Below the pieces are notes generated by a model. It saw only the letters and a list, made by a program, of their open reading frames with translations. It ran no database searches and was not told where the DNA came from. Below are positions 33,306-38,945 of a stretch of 38,945 nt of DNA, piece after piece. How positions within the stretch are numbered: the first letter of the stretch is position 1; every line of letters begins with the position of its first letter. Made by a program: the position numbers and the translations under genes. This DNA comes from Thermoplasmata archaeon (GTDB lineage Archaea > Thermoplasmatota > Thermoplasmata > Lutacidiplasmatales > UBA184): NCBI GenBank assembly GCA_022750375.1, contig JAKIVU010000002.1, forward strand, positions 1 to 38,945, written 5' to 3'.

Positions 33306-33320
33306 TATAAGTAAATTTAT
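33306..33320 (+). promoter_or_regulatory. AT-rich promoter of the toxin-antitoxin pair
   Basis: TATAAGTAAATTTAT is the most AT-rich stretch in the surrounding 4 kb of GC-rich DNA and ends about 21 bases before ATG 33341. Its centre is about 27 bases from the ATG, suggesting a leaderless transcript. Its composition contrasts with the promoters of the core genes. Confidence 0.65.
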
Positions 33321-33340
33321 TGTCTCTCTTAAGTAAGACG

Positions 33341-33781
33341 ATGACGAAACGGATTGGCCGTGTGGGTCATTGTTACCGCTGTATCTATACCTGGAGGTTT
33401 CGCCGCCGCGGCTACCCCGCGGTCTGCCCTCGATGCAAGTCGCGTCTTTGGAACGTCCCAAGGATTCGGCCGATTGTTCTCGGTTCCGGCCTAGGTATCG
33501 AGGAAGTTCTTGGGCCCCACCGAGCCGAGATCCTCCGTCTCGGCAGGGAGCACGGGGCCCGTCGACTCTGGGTCTTCGGATCGGTTCGTCGGCGGGAAGC
33601 GACGAGGAAGAGTGACGTCGACCTGATGATTCAGTGGGACCGGCCCGTCTCGCTCCTTGTGAAGGCAGAACTGAACGCGGACCTCGAGGAGACACTCGGT
33701 CGGAAGGTCGACCTCGTGAACGAGGGCGGTCTCAATTGGGCGATCGAGCCCCAGGTTGAGGCGGAGAGAGTGCCCCTGTGA
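33341..33781 (+). CDS. MntA-like nucleotidyltransferase antitoxin with N-terminal zinc ribbon
   Basis: A 146-residue protein with two parts. Residues 11-37 form a zinc ribbon, CYRC...CPRCKSRLW (Cys11, 14, 29, 32), of the type found on archaeal DNA-associated proteins. Residues about 50-140 are a minimal nucleotidyltransferase with the GS-x10-DxD motif: Gly80-Ser81 and Asp92-Asp94 (VFGSVRRREATRKSDVDL). In HEPN/MNT systems MntA silences the HEPN toxin by AMPylating a tyrosine; the intact motif predicts activity. The ribbon may add DNA binding for autoregulation, which is inference. ATG 33341 is placed by the AT-rich promoter. The HEPN gene overlaps its stop by GTGA. Confidence 0.85.
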   Translation: MTKRIGRVGHCYRCIYTWRFRRRGYPAVCPRCKSRLWNVPRIRPIVLGSGLGIEEVLGPHRAEILRLGREHGARRLWVFGSVRRREATRKSDVDLMIQWDRPVSLLVKAELNADLEETLGRKVDLVNEGGLNWAIEPQVEAERVPL

Positions 33782-34161
33782 GGGACTCCGAGCAGCGCGA
33801 CCGGTTCCTCGTGGACGAGATGCTCCGCCATCTCGAAGTAGTCGCCCTCGGGGTTCGGGGCGGCAGGGATCGCCTCGAGACAAGTCCGGAAGCGCGCTAC
33901 GCGCTTGAGCACGCAACGGAGTTGCTGGCCGAAGCCGCCGAAAAGACTGGCCGACCGTTCAAGACCACAAACTCGGAGATTCCCTGGAGGGGCCTTCGAA
34001 GGTTCCGCCACGACGTCGCGCACCCGTACGACTCAAGCGCGGCTCTGATCACCGTCGAGCAACTCTGGCGTTTTGCCCGGAACGACGCGCCACGAATCGC
34101 TCGCCGGCTCCGGACCGCAGAGTTCCCATCAGGACCGGACCAAACGGCGCGAGGGGAATAG
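33778..34161 (+). CDS. HepT-like HEPN toxin (DUF86 type)
   Basis: A 127-residue all-helical HEPN protein. The RNase motif R-x4-H-x-Y is complete at Arg77-His82-Tyr84 within RRFRHDVAHPY; Tyr84 is the equivalent of the tyrosine AMPylated by MntA in characterised pairs. Family members cleave RNA, in at least one case trimming the 3' end of tRNA. A long helix precedes the motif (ARYALEHATELLAEAAEKTG). The GTG start at 33778 overlaps the antitoxin stop (GTGA), so translation is coupled with the antitoxin first. It lies within the repeat-bracketed segment next to tRNA-Val. It appears intact. Confidence 0.85.
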   Translation: MRDSEQRDRFLVDEMLRHLEVVALGVRGGRDRLETSPEARYALEHATELLAEAAEKTGRPFKTTNSEIPWRGLRRFRHDVAHPYDSSAALITVEQLWRFARNDAPRIARRLRTAEFPSGPDQTARGE

Positions 34162-34213
34162 ATCTCATCTTCCTCGATGGATAAGATTCGCGGCCCTTGC
34201 CGGATGTTCCCTT

Positions 34214-34253
34214 GGATTCGAACCGCCCGGCGTTTCGAGGTCGTCACGGCCCA
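34214..34253 (+). repeat. Direct repeat copy 2 with tRNA-Val 3'-end remnant (possible att-like site)
   Basis: Bases 34214-34232 repeat 33170-33188 with one mismatch. Bases 34234-34253 match the 3' end of tRNA-Val (33125-33144) at 16 of 20 positions, and the match continues two more bases (CG). Together with copy 1 it brackets the HEPN/MNT pair. The rest of 34162-34382 is otherwise without a credible gene. Confidence 0.55.
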
Positions 34254-34382
34254 CGCATTCCGACGCGGAGTCACCCCCACCCTCCCCTACCATGCGCGGG
34301 GAGCACGCCGATACCCGGGCTGCCGGAAATGCGGCCCCCCGTAGCCAGTGTCTCTAAATCGGCCCTCGGTTCCTCATCCGCG

Positions 34383-34628
34383 ATGTCGTCGCCTCCTACG
34401 AAGGCCGACTCCGTTCCGCCGCCCGCAGGAATCCCCCCCGGCATGGTGACGGCCGTGGTCGCTATTCTCGAACAGTCGTCGACCCCCGTGCGACGACGAA
34501 AGCTCCTGGAGGAGCTGGAGCGGCGGGGGCACCGGCTCTCCTTGGCAGGATTGAATCGTGTCCTGCAATATTGCTCCGAATCCGGGCTGACCGTGGAGGG
34601 CCCTGAGGGCGCCCGACTCCGACCCTGA
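34383..34628 (+). CDS. Small winged-helix-like protein
   Basis: An 81-residue protein. After a Pro-rich N-terminus of about 18 residues comes a predicted winged-helix core: MVTAVVAILEQSSTPVRRRK, then LEELERRGHRLSLAGLNRVL, then YCSESGLTVEGPEG. The pattern of a first helix, a recognition helix and a short wing fits small archaeal DNA-binding proteins, but no specific family is recognised. The ATG at 34383 lies 27 bases from the centre of CTCTAAAT, giving a leaderless transcript. Being near the toxin-antitoxin segment suggests accessory origin. The frame remains open upstream, but that part is not protein-like. Confidence 0.55.
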   Translation: MSSPPTKADSVPPPAGIPPGMVTAVVAILEQSSTPVRRRKLLEELERRGHRLSLAGLNRVLQYCSESGLTVEGPEGARLRP

Positions 34629-34744
34629 TCGGCGGCGCGGGGTTGCCCGATGACCCCCTGCCCACGACGGTAGCCGCGGGAGACGATTGAGTCGGCCCGT
34701 CCGATCACCTCGCGAAACGATGCGGGGAATCGCCCCCGACCCGT

Positions 34745-34777
34745 CCCACACGCGGCGTCCCGCCGTCAGGGTGTGGG
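34745..34777. repeat. Strong bulged hairpin upstream of the PhoU-domain gene
   Basis: CCCACAC (34745-34751) pairs with GTGTGGG (34771-34777). Directly inside, GCGGCG (34752-34757) pairs with CGCCGT (34761-34766, one G-T wobble) around the loop TCC, with CAGG bulged on the right. That gives 13 pairs in 33 bases in a non-coding stretch. It could end transcription from the winged-helix gene, form part of a small RNA, or be a protein-binding site. No T-run follows directly. Confidence 0.6.
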
Positions 34778-34783
34778 TGGTCT

Positions 34784-34831
34784 ACCATACCTATAGTAGT
34801 TTGTATAGTCTAAATTGAAATTCTATATATG
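34784..34831 (+). promoter_or_regulatory. AT-rich promoter/operator region of the PhoU-domain gene
   Basis: This is the most AT-rich stretch of the window. It contains CTATATATG (34823-34831) centred about 28 bases before ATG 34855, a good TATA position. Upstream are two direct repeats TATAGT (34792-34797 and 34804-34809), 12 bases apart start to start, roughly one helical turn. The repeats look like an operator for a regulator or an additional TFB contact. The rest of 34629-34854 contains only the hairpin at 34745. Confidence 0.6.
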
Positions 34832-34854
34832 TCCTTCGTGGCGTACTATCCCCG

Positions 34855-35913
34855 ATGACAGAAGCGAGACCGACGGAGGAACGGGTTCGACCCCGGAGGA
34901 CCTCCGCACCGCGCCCCGTGGCGCGACCCCCGACCGCCGATACGAACTCACGTGTTCCGGAATCGACCGGACGGCCGAACCCCCGACGAACCACGCCCTC
35001 CGGGCGCGTCGCCGCGCCGTACGGCGCCCTCCTGCTCGGGCAACCTCCGGTCGCTACCGTCACCGTCGGCGTGGGGGAGTCCCCCGAGCATCTTTTCCGA
35101 CGACTCCTGGGCGCCTACCTCGGCGGGGCCCGCGAGTTCGTGCTGATCGACCGACCGTCCCGCGCCAGCCGCACCCGGGACGTCGTCCGGACCTTCTGCC
35201 GAAGGACCCGTCAACCCGAGATCGTCTCGGAGGAAGAGGGCGTTATCCGGTTGCGTGACCTCGCCTACGAGAGTCCCGTCCCCCTCCCCGAACGTCTGAC
35301 CCGGATGGGACGGATGGTCGTGGCGTTCCATCGCGAGGCGGTCGACAGTTGGTCCGAACTTCCGCTCGGAGACGACCAGTACTGGGAACGGCGGGACGAC
35401 GAGATCGACCGCGAGGCGTGGTACGTCCAGCGACTCGCCGCGCTCCGCCTCGGGCTCGACGGCTCGGGCGTAACGCTGCTCGGACCATGGACGATCGCCC
35501 GAAGCCTCGAACGGATCGCGGACCACGCCACCGTGCTCGGGGAGACCGGGCGGCGGCTCGTCCAGCTGCCGAACGGTTCCGGGCCGCTCACCTCCCTCCG
35601 GCAGTTCCACCGGCAGGCGATGGACCACCTCGAGGGTGTCCTCAGTGCCCGGGATGACGCCGCGGCGAACGACCTGCTCGACATGGGGGATGCGCTCCTC
35701 GCCTCGGGCCGCGCGCTCTCGGACCGTCTGCTACCCGCGGTCGGAGGGGGGACGATGCCGCCCGCCACCGCGGCGGCGGTGACCCGCATCCTCGAGTCGA
35801 TCGGCCGGACGGTGGCCTACGCCCAGGATATCGCCCAGGTCGCGCTCGACCGCGCGATCCCGGTCACGTTCTCGGAAGCCTCGGAACGGGAGAGGGAGCC
35901 GATCCTCCTCTAG
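34855..35913 (+). CDS. PhoU-domain phosphate-signalling regulator with atypical N-terminus
   Basis: A 352-residue protein. From about residue 75 it follows archaeal PhoU regulators: HLFRRLLGAYLGGAREFVLI, then a PhoU helical-bundle repeat with the hallmark RSLERIADHATVLGETGRR near 216-235, and a second bundle half ending FSEASEREREP. PhoU proteins bind metal clusters and control phosphate uptake and signalling at the membrane. Archaeal members normally start with a SpoVT/AbrB DNA-binding domain (a GGSTYxVSLPK-like strand). Here that place is taken by about 60 Pro/Arg/Thr-rich residues, so DNA binding may be lost. The ATG has a TATA box at the leaderless distance. A SixA-like gene follows. Confidence 0.75.
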   Translation: MTEARPTEERVRPRRTSAPRPVARPPTADTNSRVPESTGRPNPRRTTPSGRVAAPYGALLLGQPPVATVTVGVGESPEHLFRRLLGAYLGGAREFVLIDRPSRASRTRDVVRTFCRRTRQPEIVSEEEGVIRLRDLAYESPVPLPERLTRMGRMVVAFHREAVDSWSELPLGDDQYWERRDDEIDREAWYVQRLAALRLGLDGSGVTLLGPWTIARSLERIADHATVLGETGRRLVQLPNGSGPLTSLRQFHRQAMDHLEGVLSARDDAAANDLLDMGDALLASGRALSDRLLPAVGGGTMPPATAAAVTRILESIGRTVAYAQDIAQVALDRAIPVTFSEASEREREPILL

Positions 35914-35978
35914 ACCGCTGACCTCCGTTCGAGGGGGGAACCGCTTTCTACCGCCGGTCTTCGTCGGCGGTCCCCTCC

Positions 35979-35984
35979 GGAGGT
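35979..35984 (+). promoter_or_regulatory. Shine-Dalgarno site of the SixA-like gene
   Basis: GGAGGT ends seven bases before GTG 35992, a full complement to the archaeal 16S rRNA 3' end. It stands out because most genes here seem leaderless. It fixes the start at GTG 35992 rather than a later in-frame GTG near 36019. CTTTCTACCG at 35943-35952 may be the TATA element, giving a short leader. Confidence 0.7.
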
Positions 35985-35991
35985 TTCGAAC

Positions 35992-36519
35992 GTGAGAGCA
36001 ATCGCTCGGGCTGCACGGGTGGTCGTCTTTCGTCATGGTCCGGCGGAGGTTCGGGACCCCGCCCGTTGGCCGGACGACGGGTTGCGCCCGCTCAGCCGGA
36101 AGGGCATTCAGCAGACCCGCCGCGTTGCTACCGGTCTCTCGCGCCTGGTCGGCCCGGTCTCGACTCTCGCGACGAGCCCCGCGTTGCGCGCGAGCCGGAC
36201 CGCCGAGATCCTCGGGAAGGCACTCGACCCGCCCCGCCGACCGGTGCCGTGGACCGAACTCGACGCCGGGACCCTCTCCTCGCCGATCCTGCCGCGGGTG
36301 CGACGGGAGAGTGCGGTAAATCGAACCCTCGTGATCGTCGGCCACGAGCCCACCCTCGCCGAGTTCGTGGGCCTGTCGCTCACGGGGGAGGGTATCGCCG
36401 TCGTTCGGCTGACGAAGGGAGGTGCCGCCTGCCTCGAGTTCCCGAGCGCGGTGCGGCCGGGCGCGGCCCGACTGCTCTGGCTCCTTACCCGGAAGCAGCT
36501 TTCGGACGCAGGCGACTGA
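35992..36519 (+). CDS. SixA-like histidine phosphatase
   Basis: A 175-residue member of the histidine phosphatase (phosphoglycerate mutase-like) superfamily. The catalytic RHG is at about residues 14-16 (VVVFRHGPAE); the second signature is VIVGHEPTLAEF near residue 115, and the segment LATSPALRASRTAEILG provides the usual second arginine. SixA enzymes dephosphorylate phosphohistidine on signalling proteins or small phosphorylated substrates. SixA-like genes recur beside exopolyphosphatase and phosphate regulators, which fits this neighbourhood; the precise substrate is not deducible. The last 35 bases overlap the convergent kinase gene, so the C-terminus (TRKQLSDAGD) is encoded opposite that gene's C-terminus. 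Confidence 0.85.
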   Translation: MRAIARAARVVVFRHGPAEVRDPARWPDDGLRPLSRKGIQQTRRVATGLSRLVGPVSTLATSPALRASRTAEILGKALDPPRRPVPWTELDAGTLSSPILPRVRRESAVNRTLVIVGHEPTLAEFVGLSLTGEGIAVVRLTKGGAACLEFPSAVRPGAARLLWLLTRKQLSDAGD

Positions 36520-37240
36520 GCGGAGGCTTCGCCCCCATCAGGGCGGCGGTTTTCGGTTTGCCGTACAGCGGCGCCACGAGGGCGCGCACCTCCGCATCGA
36601 CCTGTTCTGGATGGCGGTTCGCGTCGACCCGGTGGAATCCGTACTCGGCCCCGACCCAGGCGAACTCCTTCGACAGCCGGTCCTGGTAGGCGAAGAAGCT
36701 CTCGAACAGGTCGCGGGAGAGGGAGAGGTCCATGCCGGATTCCCAGTAATCGAGCGACCCGTACTTCGCGATGGCACGGTGGAGGAGGATCTCGGGGCGG
36801 GCCTCCAGGAACACGACCAGGTCGGGTCGAAGGGCGAAGCCGTAGAGCTGCCGGGCCCACTCGCGGGACGCGCCGCGGACCACGGCCCGCACCATGAGCG
36901 TGTAGATGAACCGGTCCGCGAGGACCGTGCTGCCCGCCGCGAGCGCCGGTACGATCTTATTCTCGAGCTGGTCCGCGAAGTCGACCGCGTAGAGCAGCGC
37001 CATCGTCGTCGCGCCGAGCGTGTGACCCTGTTTTGCCCGGTCGATCTCTTCCGCCACGAGGGTCGAGCGACGAAGCCCCGTGTCGACGACCGCGTGGCCT
37101 TCGATCTCGAGCCACTCGCGCAGGAGCGCGACCTCCGTCGTCCGGCCGGAGCCGTCGGCGCCCTCGACCACGATGAGCTTCCCGGTGAGCGACTCGTCGG
37201 TCAAGCCCGGCAGGCGGGTGCCGTACGTCCTATTCGTCAT
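36485..37240 (-). CDS. Thymidylate-kinase-like protein with Arg in Walker A
   Basis: A 251-residue P-loop protein of the thymidylate kinase superfamily. The Walker A is EGADGSGRTTE (about 26-36), with Arg33 where the catalytic Lys is expected (codon CGG). The motif DRFIYTLMVRAVVRG replaces the DR(Y/H)-x2-SSxAYQ segment of true dTMP kinases, so thymidylate activity is doubtful. It is paralogous to the next gene (DFADQLENKIVPALAAGSTV against DFADRFERKILPPLRAGYVV). The start ATG 37240 overlaps the stop of that paralogue by 11 bases. It is the last gene of the ppx operon. The C-terminal Pro/Lys-rich tail overlaps the SixA gene. It could be a regulatory partner of the neighbour. Confidence 0.78.
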   Translation of the reverse strand: MTNRTYGTRLPGLTDESLTGKLIVVEGADGSGRTTEVALLREWLEIEGHAVVDTGLRRSTLVAEEIDRAKQGHTLGATTMALLYAVDFADQLENKIVPALAAGSTVLADRFIYTLMVRAVVRGASREWARQLYGFALRPDLVVFLEARPEILLHRAIAKYGSLDYWESGMDLSLSRDLFESFFAYQDRLSKEFAWVGAEYGFHRVDANRHPEQVDAEVRALVAPLYGKPKTAALMGAKPPLSRLRPKAASG

Positions 37241-37931
37241 GCATCAGCTTCTCTCCGGTGGGGAAGTTCTCGAGGATCGGTCGGACGTGGCCCCGAAGCT
37301 CCGACTGGATCGTCTCGACGGACCGGCTCGAGTCGATGACCGTGAACCCATCCGTGCGGGCCATCCGCTCGTACTCTTGCTTGAGGCGGGTCTGGAACCG
37401 TTCGTAGCTGTCCTTCAGGTCGTCCGAGAGGCCGAGGTCCATGCCGGCTTCGTAGTAGTTGATCTTGAGGCGGGAGGCGACTTTTCGCTTCAGCGACACC
37501 GCGACCGGGACGCGGAAGTAGAAGACCCGGTCCGGCCGGGGGGCGAACGAGTAGATGTTCCGCACCCACGCCGGGTCACAGCCACGCGCGGCGTCCCGAA
37601 CGAACGCGGTGTAGGCGTACCGGTCGCAGACCACGACATATCCGGCCCGGAGGGGAGGGAGGATCTTCCGCTCGAACCGGTCGGCGAAGTCGGTGGCGTG
37701 CAGGAGCGAAAATGTCGTGGGGGTCAGCAGGTTCTTCTTCTTGCCCCGACGGATCGTCGCGGCGGTCAGTTCGGACGAGTTCCATTCGGTGAAGAAGACG
37801 CGATAGCCCTGGGCCTGCAGCCACTTTCCGAGGAGCGCCGCCTGCGTCGATTTGCCGCTGCCGTCCAGCCCCTCGAAGACGAAGAGGCGGCCGGGGAATC
37901 CGTGGGTCGGGCTCGGCGTCTCAGCGATCAC
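37230..37931 (-). CDS. Thymidylate-kinase-like P-loop kinase
   Basis: A 233-residue P-loop kinase. Walker A FEGLDGSGKSTQ (about 19-30) is intact. Then come FFTEWNSSELTAATIRRGKK, LLTPTTFSLLHATDFADRFE and VVCDRYAYTAFVRDAARG; the DR-Y/x motif is present but the dTMP-specific SSxAYQ is not. The sequence groups with archaeal proteins annotated as thymidylate kinase yet found beside exopolyphosphatase, suggesting a phosphate- or polyphosphate-linked nucleotide kinase; this is inference. The GTG start at 37931 overlaps the ppx stop by 11 bases, and its own stop overlaps the next kinase by 11 bases, so the three are one translational unit. Confidence 0.8.
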   Translation of the reverse strand: MIAETPSPTHGFPGRLFVFEGLDGSGKSTQAALLGKWLQAQGYRVFFTEWNSSELTAATIRRGKKKNLLTPTTFSLLHATDFADRFERKILPPLRAGYVVVCDRYAYTAFVRDAARGCDPAWVRNIYSFAPRPDRVFYFRVPVAVSLKRKVASRLKINYYEAGMDLGLSDDLKDSYERFQTRLKQEYERMARTDGFTVIDSSRSVETIQSELRGHVRPILENFPTGEKLMHDE

Positions 37932-38945
37932 GGAACCGTACCTCGACCTCGAACTCGCGCATCATGGCCTTGCGGACCTTCTCTTCCCAGTGCGCGGGGA
38001 GAGGGGTATCGGCCGGGGCAGAAAAGGCCAACGTCAGGGTCTTGCCCGCTCCGCCGAGGGAGAATCGGGGCCGAGCGTCGGACGCCAGTTCCGCGACCTC
38101 GAGAATCGCTCCCAGGCGGCGGGCCGTTTCGAGGTCGGAGGCGCGGATGATGGGCAGGAACCCCTTCTTCCATGCCGACGGGAGGTCATCCCCTTCGTGC
38201 AGACGGGCCGCCATCGACGCGAGGAGGACCTCGCGTTGGTCGAGTCCCCAGATCGGGTAGTTTTGGATCAGATACGCGGAGTGGTTGGCGTGCCGCCAGA
38301 GGTCGATCGCGGTCCCGGCATCGTGCATCCACCCCGCGACCCGGATCGCGAGCCCCTCGCTCCGGCCCCAACCGAACCGCGGCGCGAGGACCTCGAACAA
38401 ACCGAACGCCGTATCGGCGACTTCGCGCCCGTGGTCGAGCCGAAAGGCGAACGACTCCGCCGCGGCGGCGGCCGACCGCTCCGCCAACTGTTCCGCGGAA
38501 ACGGGGAGCTTCGCTCCGATCGCCTCCAACGCCAGTCCTTCGCGGATCCCGATACCGGCGACGACGATCCGCTCGGCGTGCGTGGCCCGGACGAGCTCCT
38601 GGAGCACGACGATCCCGGCGATCACCACGTCCGCCCGGTCCGCACCGATCCCCGGGACCGCGCGTCGCTTCGCCGCCGGCATTTCCCCCAGCAGCTCGGC
38701 GAGCGCCTCCAGGTCGTGGTCCCAGAGCGGGTAGCCGTGCACGCGCTCGACGGGATAATCCCGGAACTCGATCGCGGCGCGCGCGAGCGAACGGACCGTC
38801 CCGCCGATCCCGAAGAGACCGTATTTTTTCCCACCGAACGCCTCGAGGACCGAGCTCAGGGTCTCGCGCACGTACTCCCGCAGCTCGTCGATCTCACGTC
38901 GTTTCGGGGGGTCGTGGTCGAAGAATCGTTGGGACAGGCGCAGAA
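37921..38945 (-). CDS. ppx: Ppx/GppA exopolyphosphatase, C-terminal two thirds (5' end outside window)
   Basis: The frame is open to the window edge, so the N-terminus is missing; GTG 38871 is internal, since the codons before it are also family-like (FFDHDPPKRREIDELREYV). Visible are the second half of the ASKHA nucleotide-binding domain (LFGIGGTVRSLARAAIEF, AVPGIGADRADVVIAGIVVL) and the C-terminal HD-like domain with VAGWMHDAGTAIDLWRHANH and SAYLIQNYPIWGL. The enzyme releases phosphate from the ends of polyphosphate chains or from pppGpp; in archaea polyphosphate is the likely substrate. The stop at 37921 overlaps the GTG of the following kinase. The gene is the visible head of the ppx-kinase-kinase operon. 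Confidence 0.87.
   Translation of the reverse strand, partial: LRLSQRFFDHDPPKRREIDELREYVRETLSSVLEAFGGKKYGLFGIGGTVRSLARAAIEFRDYPVERVHGYPLWDHDLEALAELLGEMPAAKRRAVPGIGADRADVVIAGIVVLQELVRATHAERIVVAGIGIREGLALEAIGAKLPVSAEQLAERSAAAAAESFAFRLDHGREVADTAFGLFEVLAPRFGWGRSEGLAIRVAGWMHDAGTAIDLWRHANHSAYLIQNYPIWGLDQREVLLASMAARLHEGDDLPSAWKKGFLPIIRASDLETARRLGAILEVAELASDARPRFSLGGAGKTLTLAFSAPADTPLPAHWEEKVRKAMMREFEVEVRFRDR

Noticed and set aside
34190-34240. Possible minus-strand tRNA around GGATTCGAACC
   Set aside because: The T-loop-like sequence is present, but the T stem mismatches and no acceptor or anticodon stem can be formed; treated as part of the direct repeat instead.
1-38945. CRISPR arrays, insertion sequences, integrases, rRNA genes or a replication origin
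   Set aside because: No regularly spaced repeats, transposase or integrase reading frames, rRNA-like sequence, or Orc1/Cdc6-type origin region were seen.

Overview
This window comes from a high-GC archaeon, most likely a member of Thermoplasmatota from the uncultured soil, peat or acid-water lineages. The archaeal assignment rests on gene content: Alba, transcription factor S, RNA polymerase subunit RpoL, archaeosine synthase ArcS, the wybutosine enzyme Taw2, KptA, an archaeal-type ProRS, a Hef-type helicase, TrmB and HTH_10 regulators, DUF373 and DUF1614 proteins, and tRNA genes without encoded CCA. Many genes have a TATA-like box about 25-32 bases before the start codon, which implies leaderless or nearly leaderless transcripts. 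The assignment to Thermoplasmatota is inference; no rRNA is present.

Layout. 1-4500: end of glutamate dehydrogenase, a phosphoribosyltransferase, a DUF373 membrane protein, prolyl-tRNA synthetase, a VOC-fold protein and a small two-helix membrane protein. 4600-8650: two related TPR proteins, the second a STAND-like AAA ATPase and the first a paralogue without the ATPase. 8690-13760: a UbiE-like quinone methyltransferase, an aminotransferase without a normal start codon, Taw2, a TrmB regulator and an aspartase. 13850-22720: a DUF1614-RDD membrane protein, Alba, tRNA-Leu(GAG), a zinc-ribbon coiled-coil protein, a GNAT enzyme, AsnRS, TFS, PurD, RpoL, KptA and a glycosylation-rich surface protein. 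22790-30790: aldehyde dehydrogenase, a family 2 glycosyltransferase, a Hef-type helicase, dUTPase, a Bat-like HTH_10 regulator, and a coupled UbiD-UbiA pair which with the UbiE-like enzyme suggests quinone biosynthesis (possibly the futalosine menaquinone route).

30845-34855 is the accessory part. It holds an unknown small protein and arcS, whose stop codon lies inside the gene for tRNA-Val(TAC). Next comes a roughly 1 kb insertion-like segment bracketed by direct repeats that contain decayed copies of the tRNA-Val 3' end. The segment carries a HEPN/MNT toxin-antitoxin pair whose MntA-like antitoxin has an N-terminal zinc ribbon. A tiny winged-helix gene and a strong hairpin follow.

34855-38945 looks like a phosphate or polyphosphate neighbourhood. 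It has a PhoU-domain protein with an atypical N-terminus and a SixA-like phosphatase, facing an operon of exopolyphosphatase Ppx (cut by the window end) and two tandem thymidylate-kinase-like enzymes, one with Arg in place of the Walker A Lys.

Gene packing is very tight. Four of eight convergent pairs overlap by exactly four bases at a shared YTAG, three same-strand pairs overlap by GTGA, and two more overlap by 11 bases.
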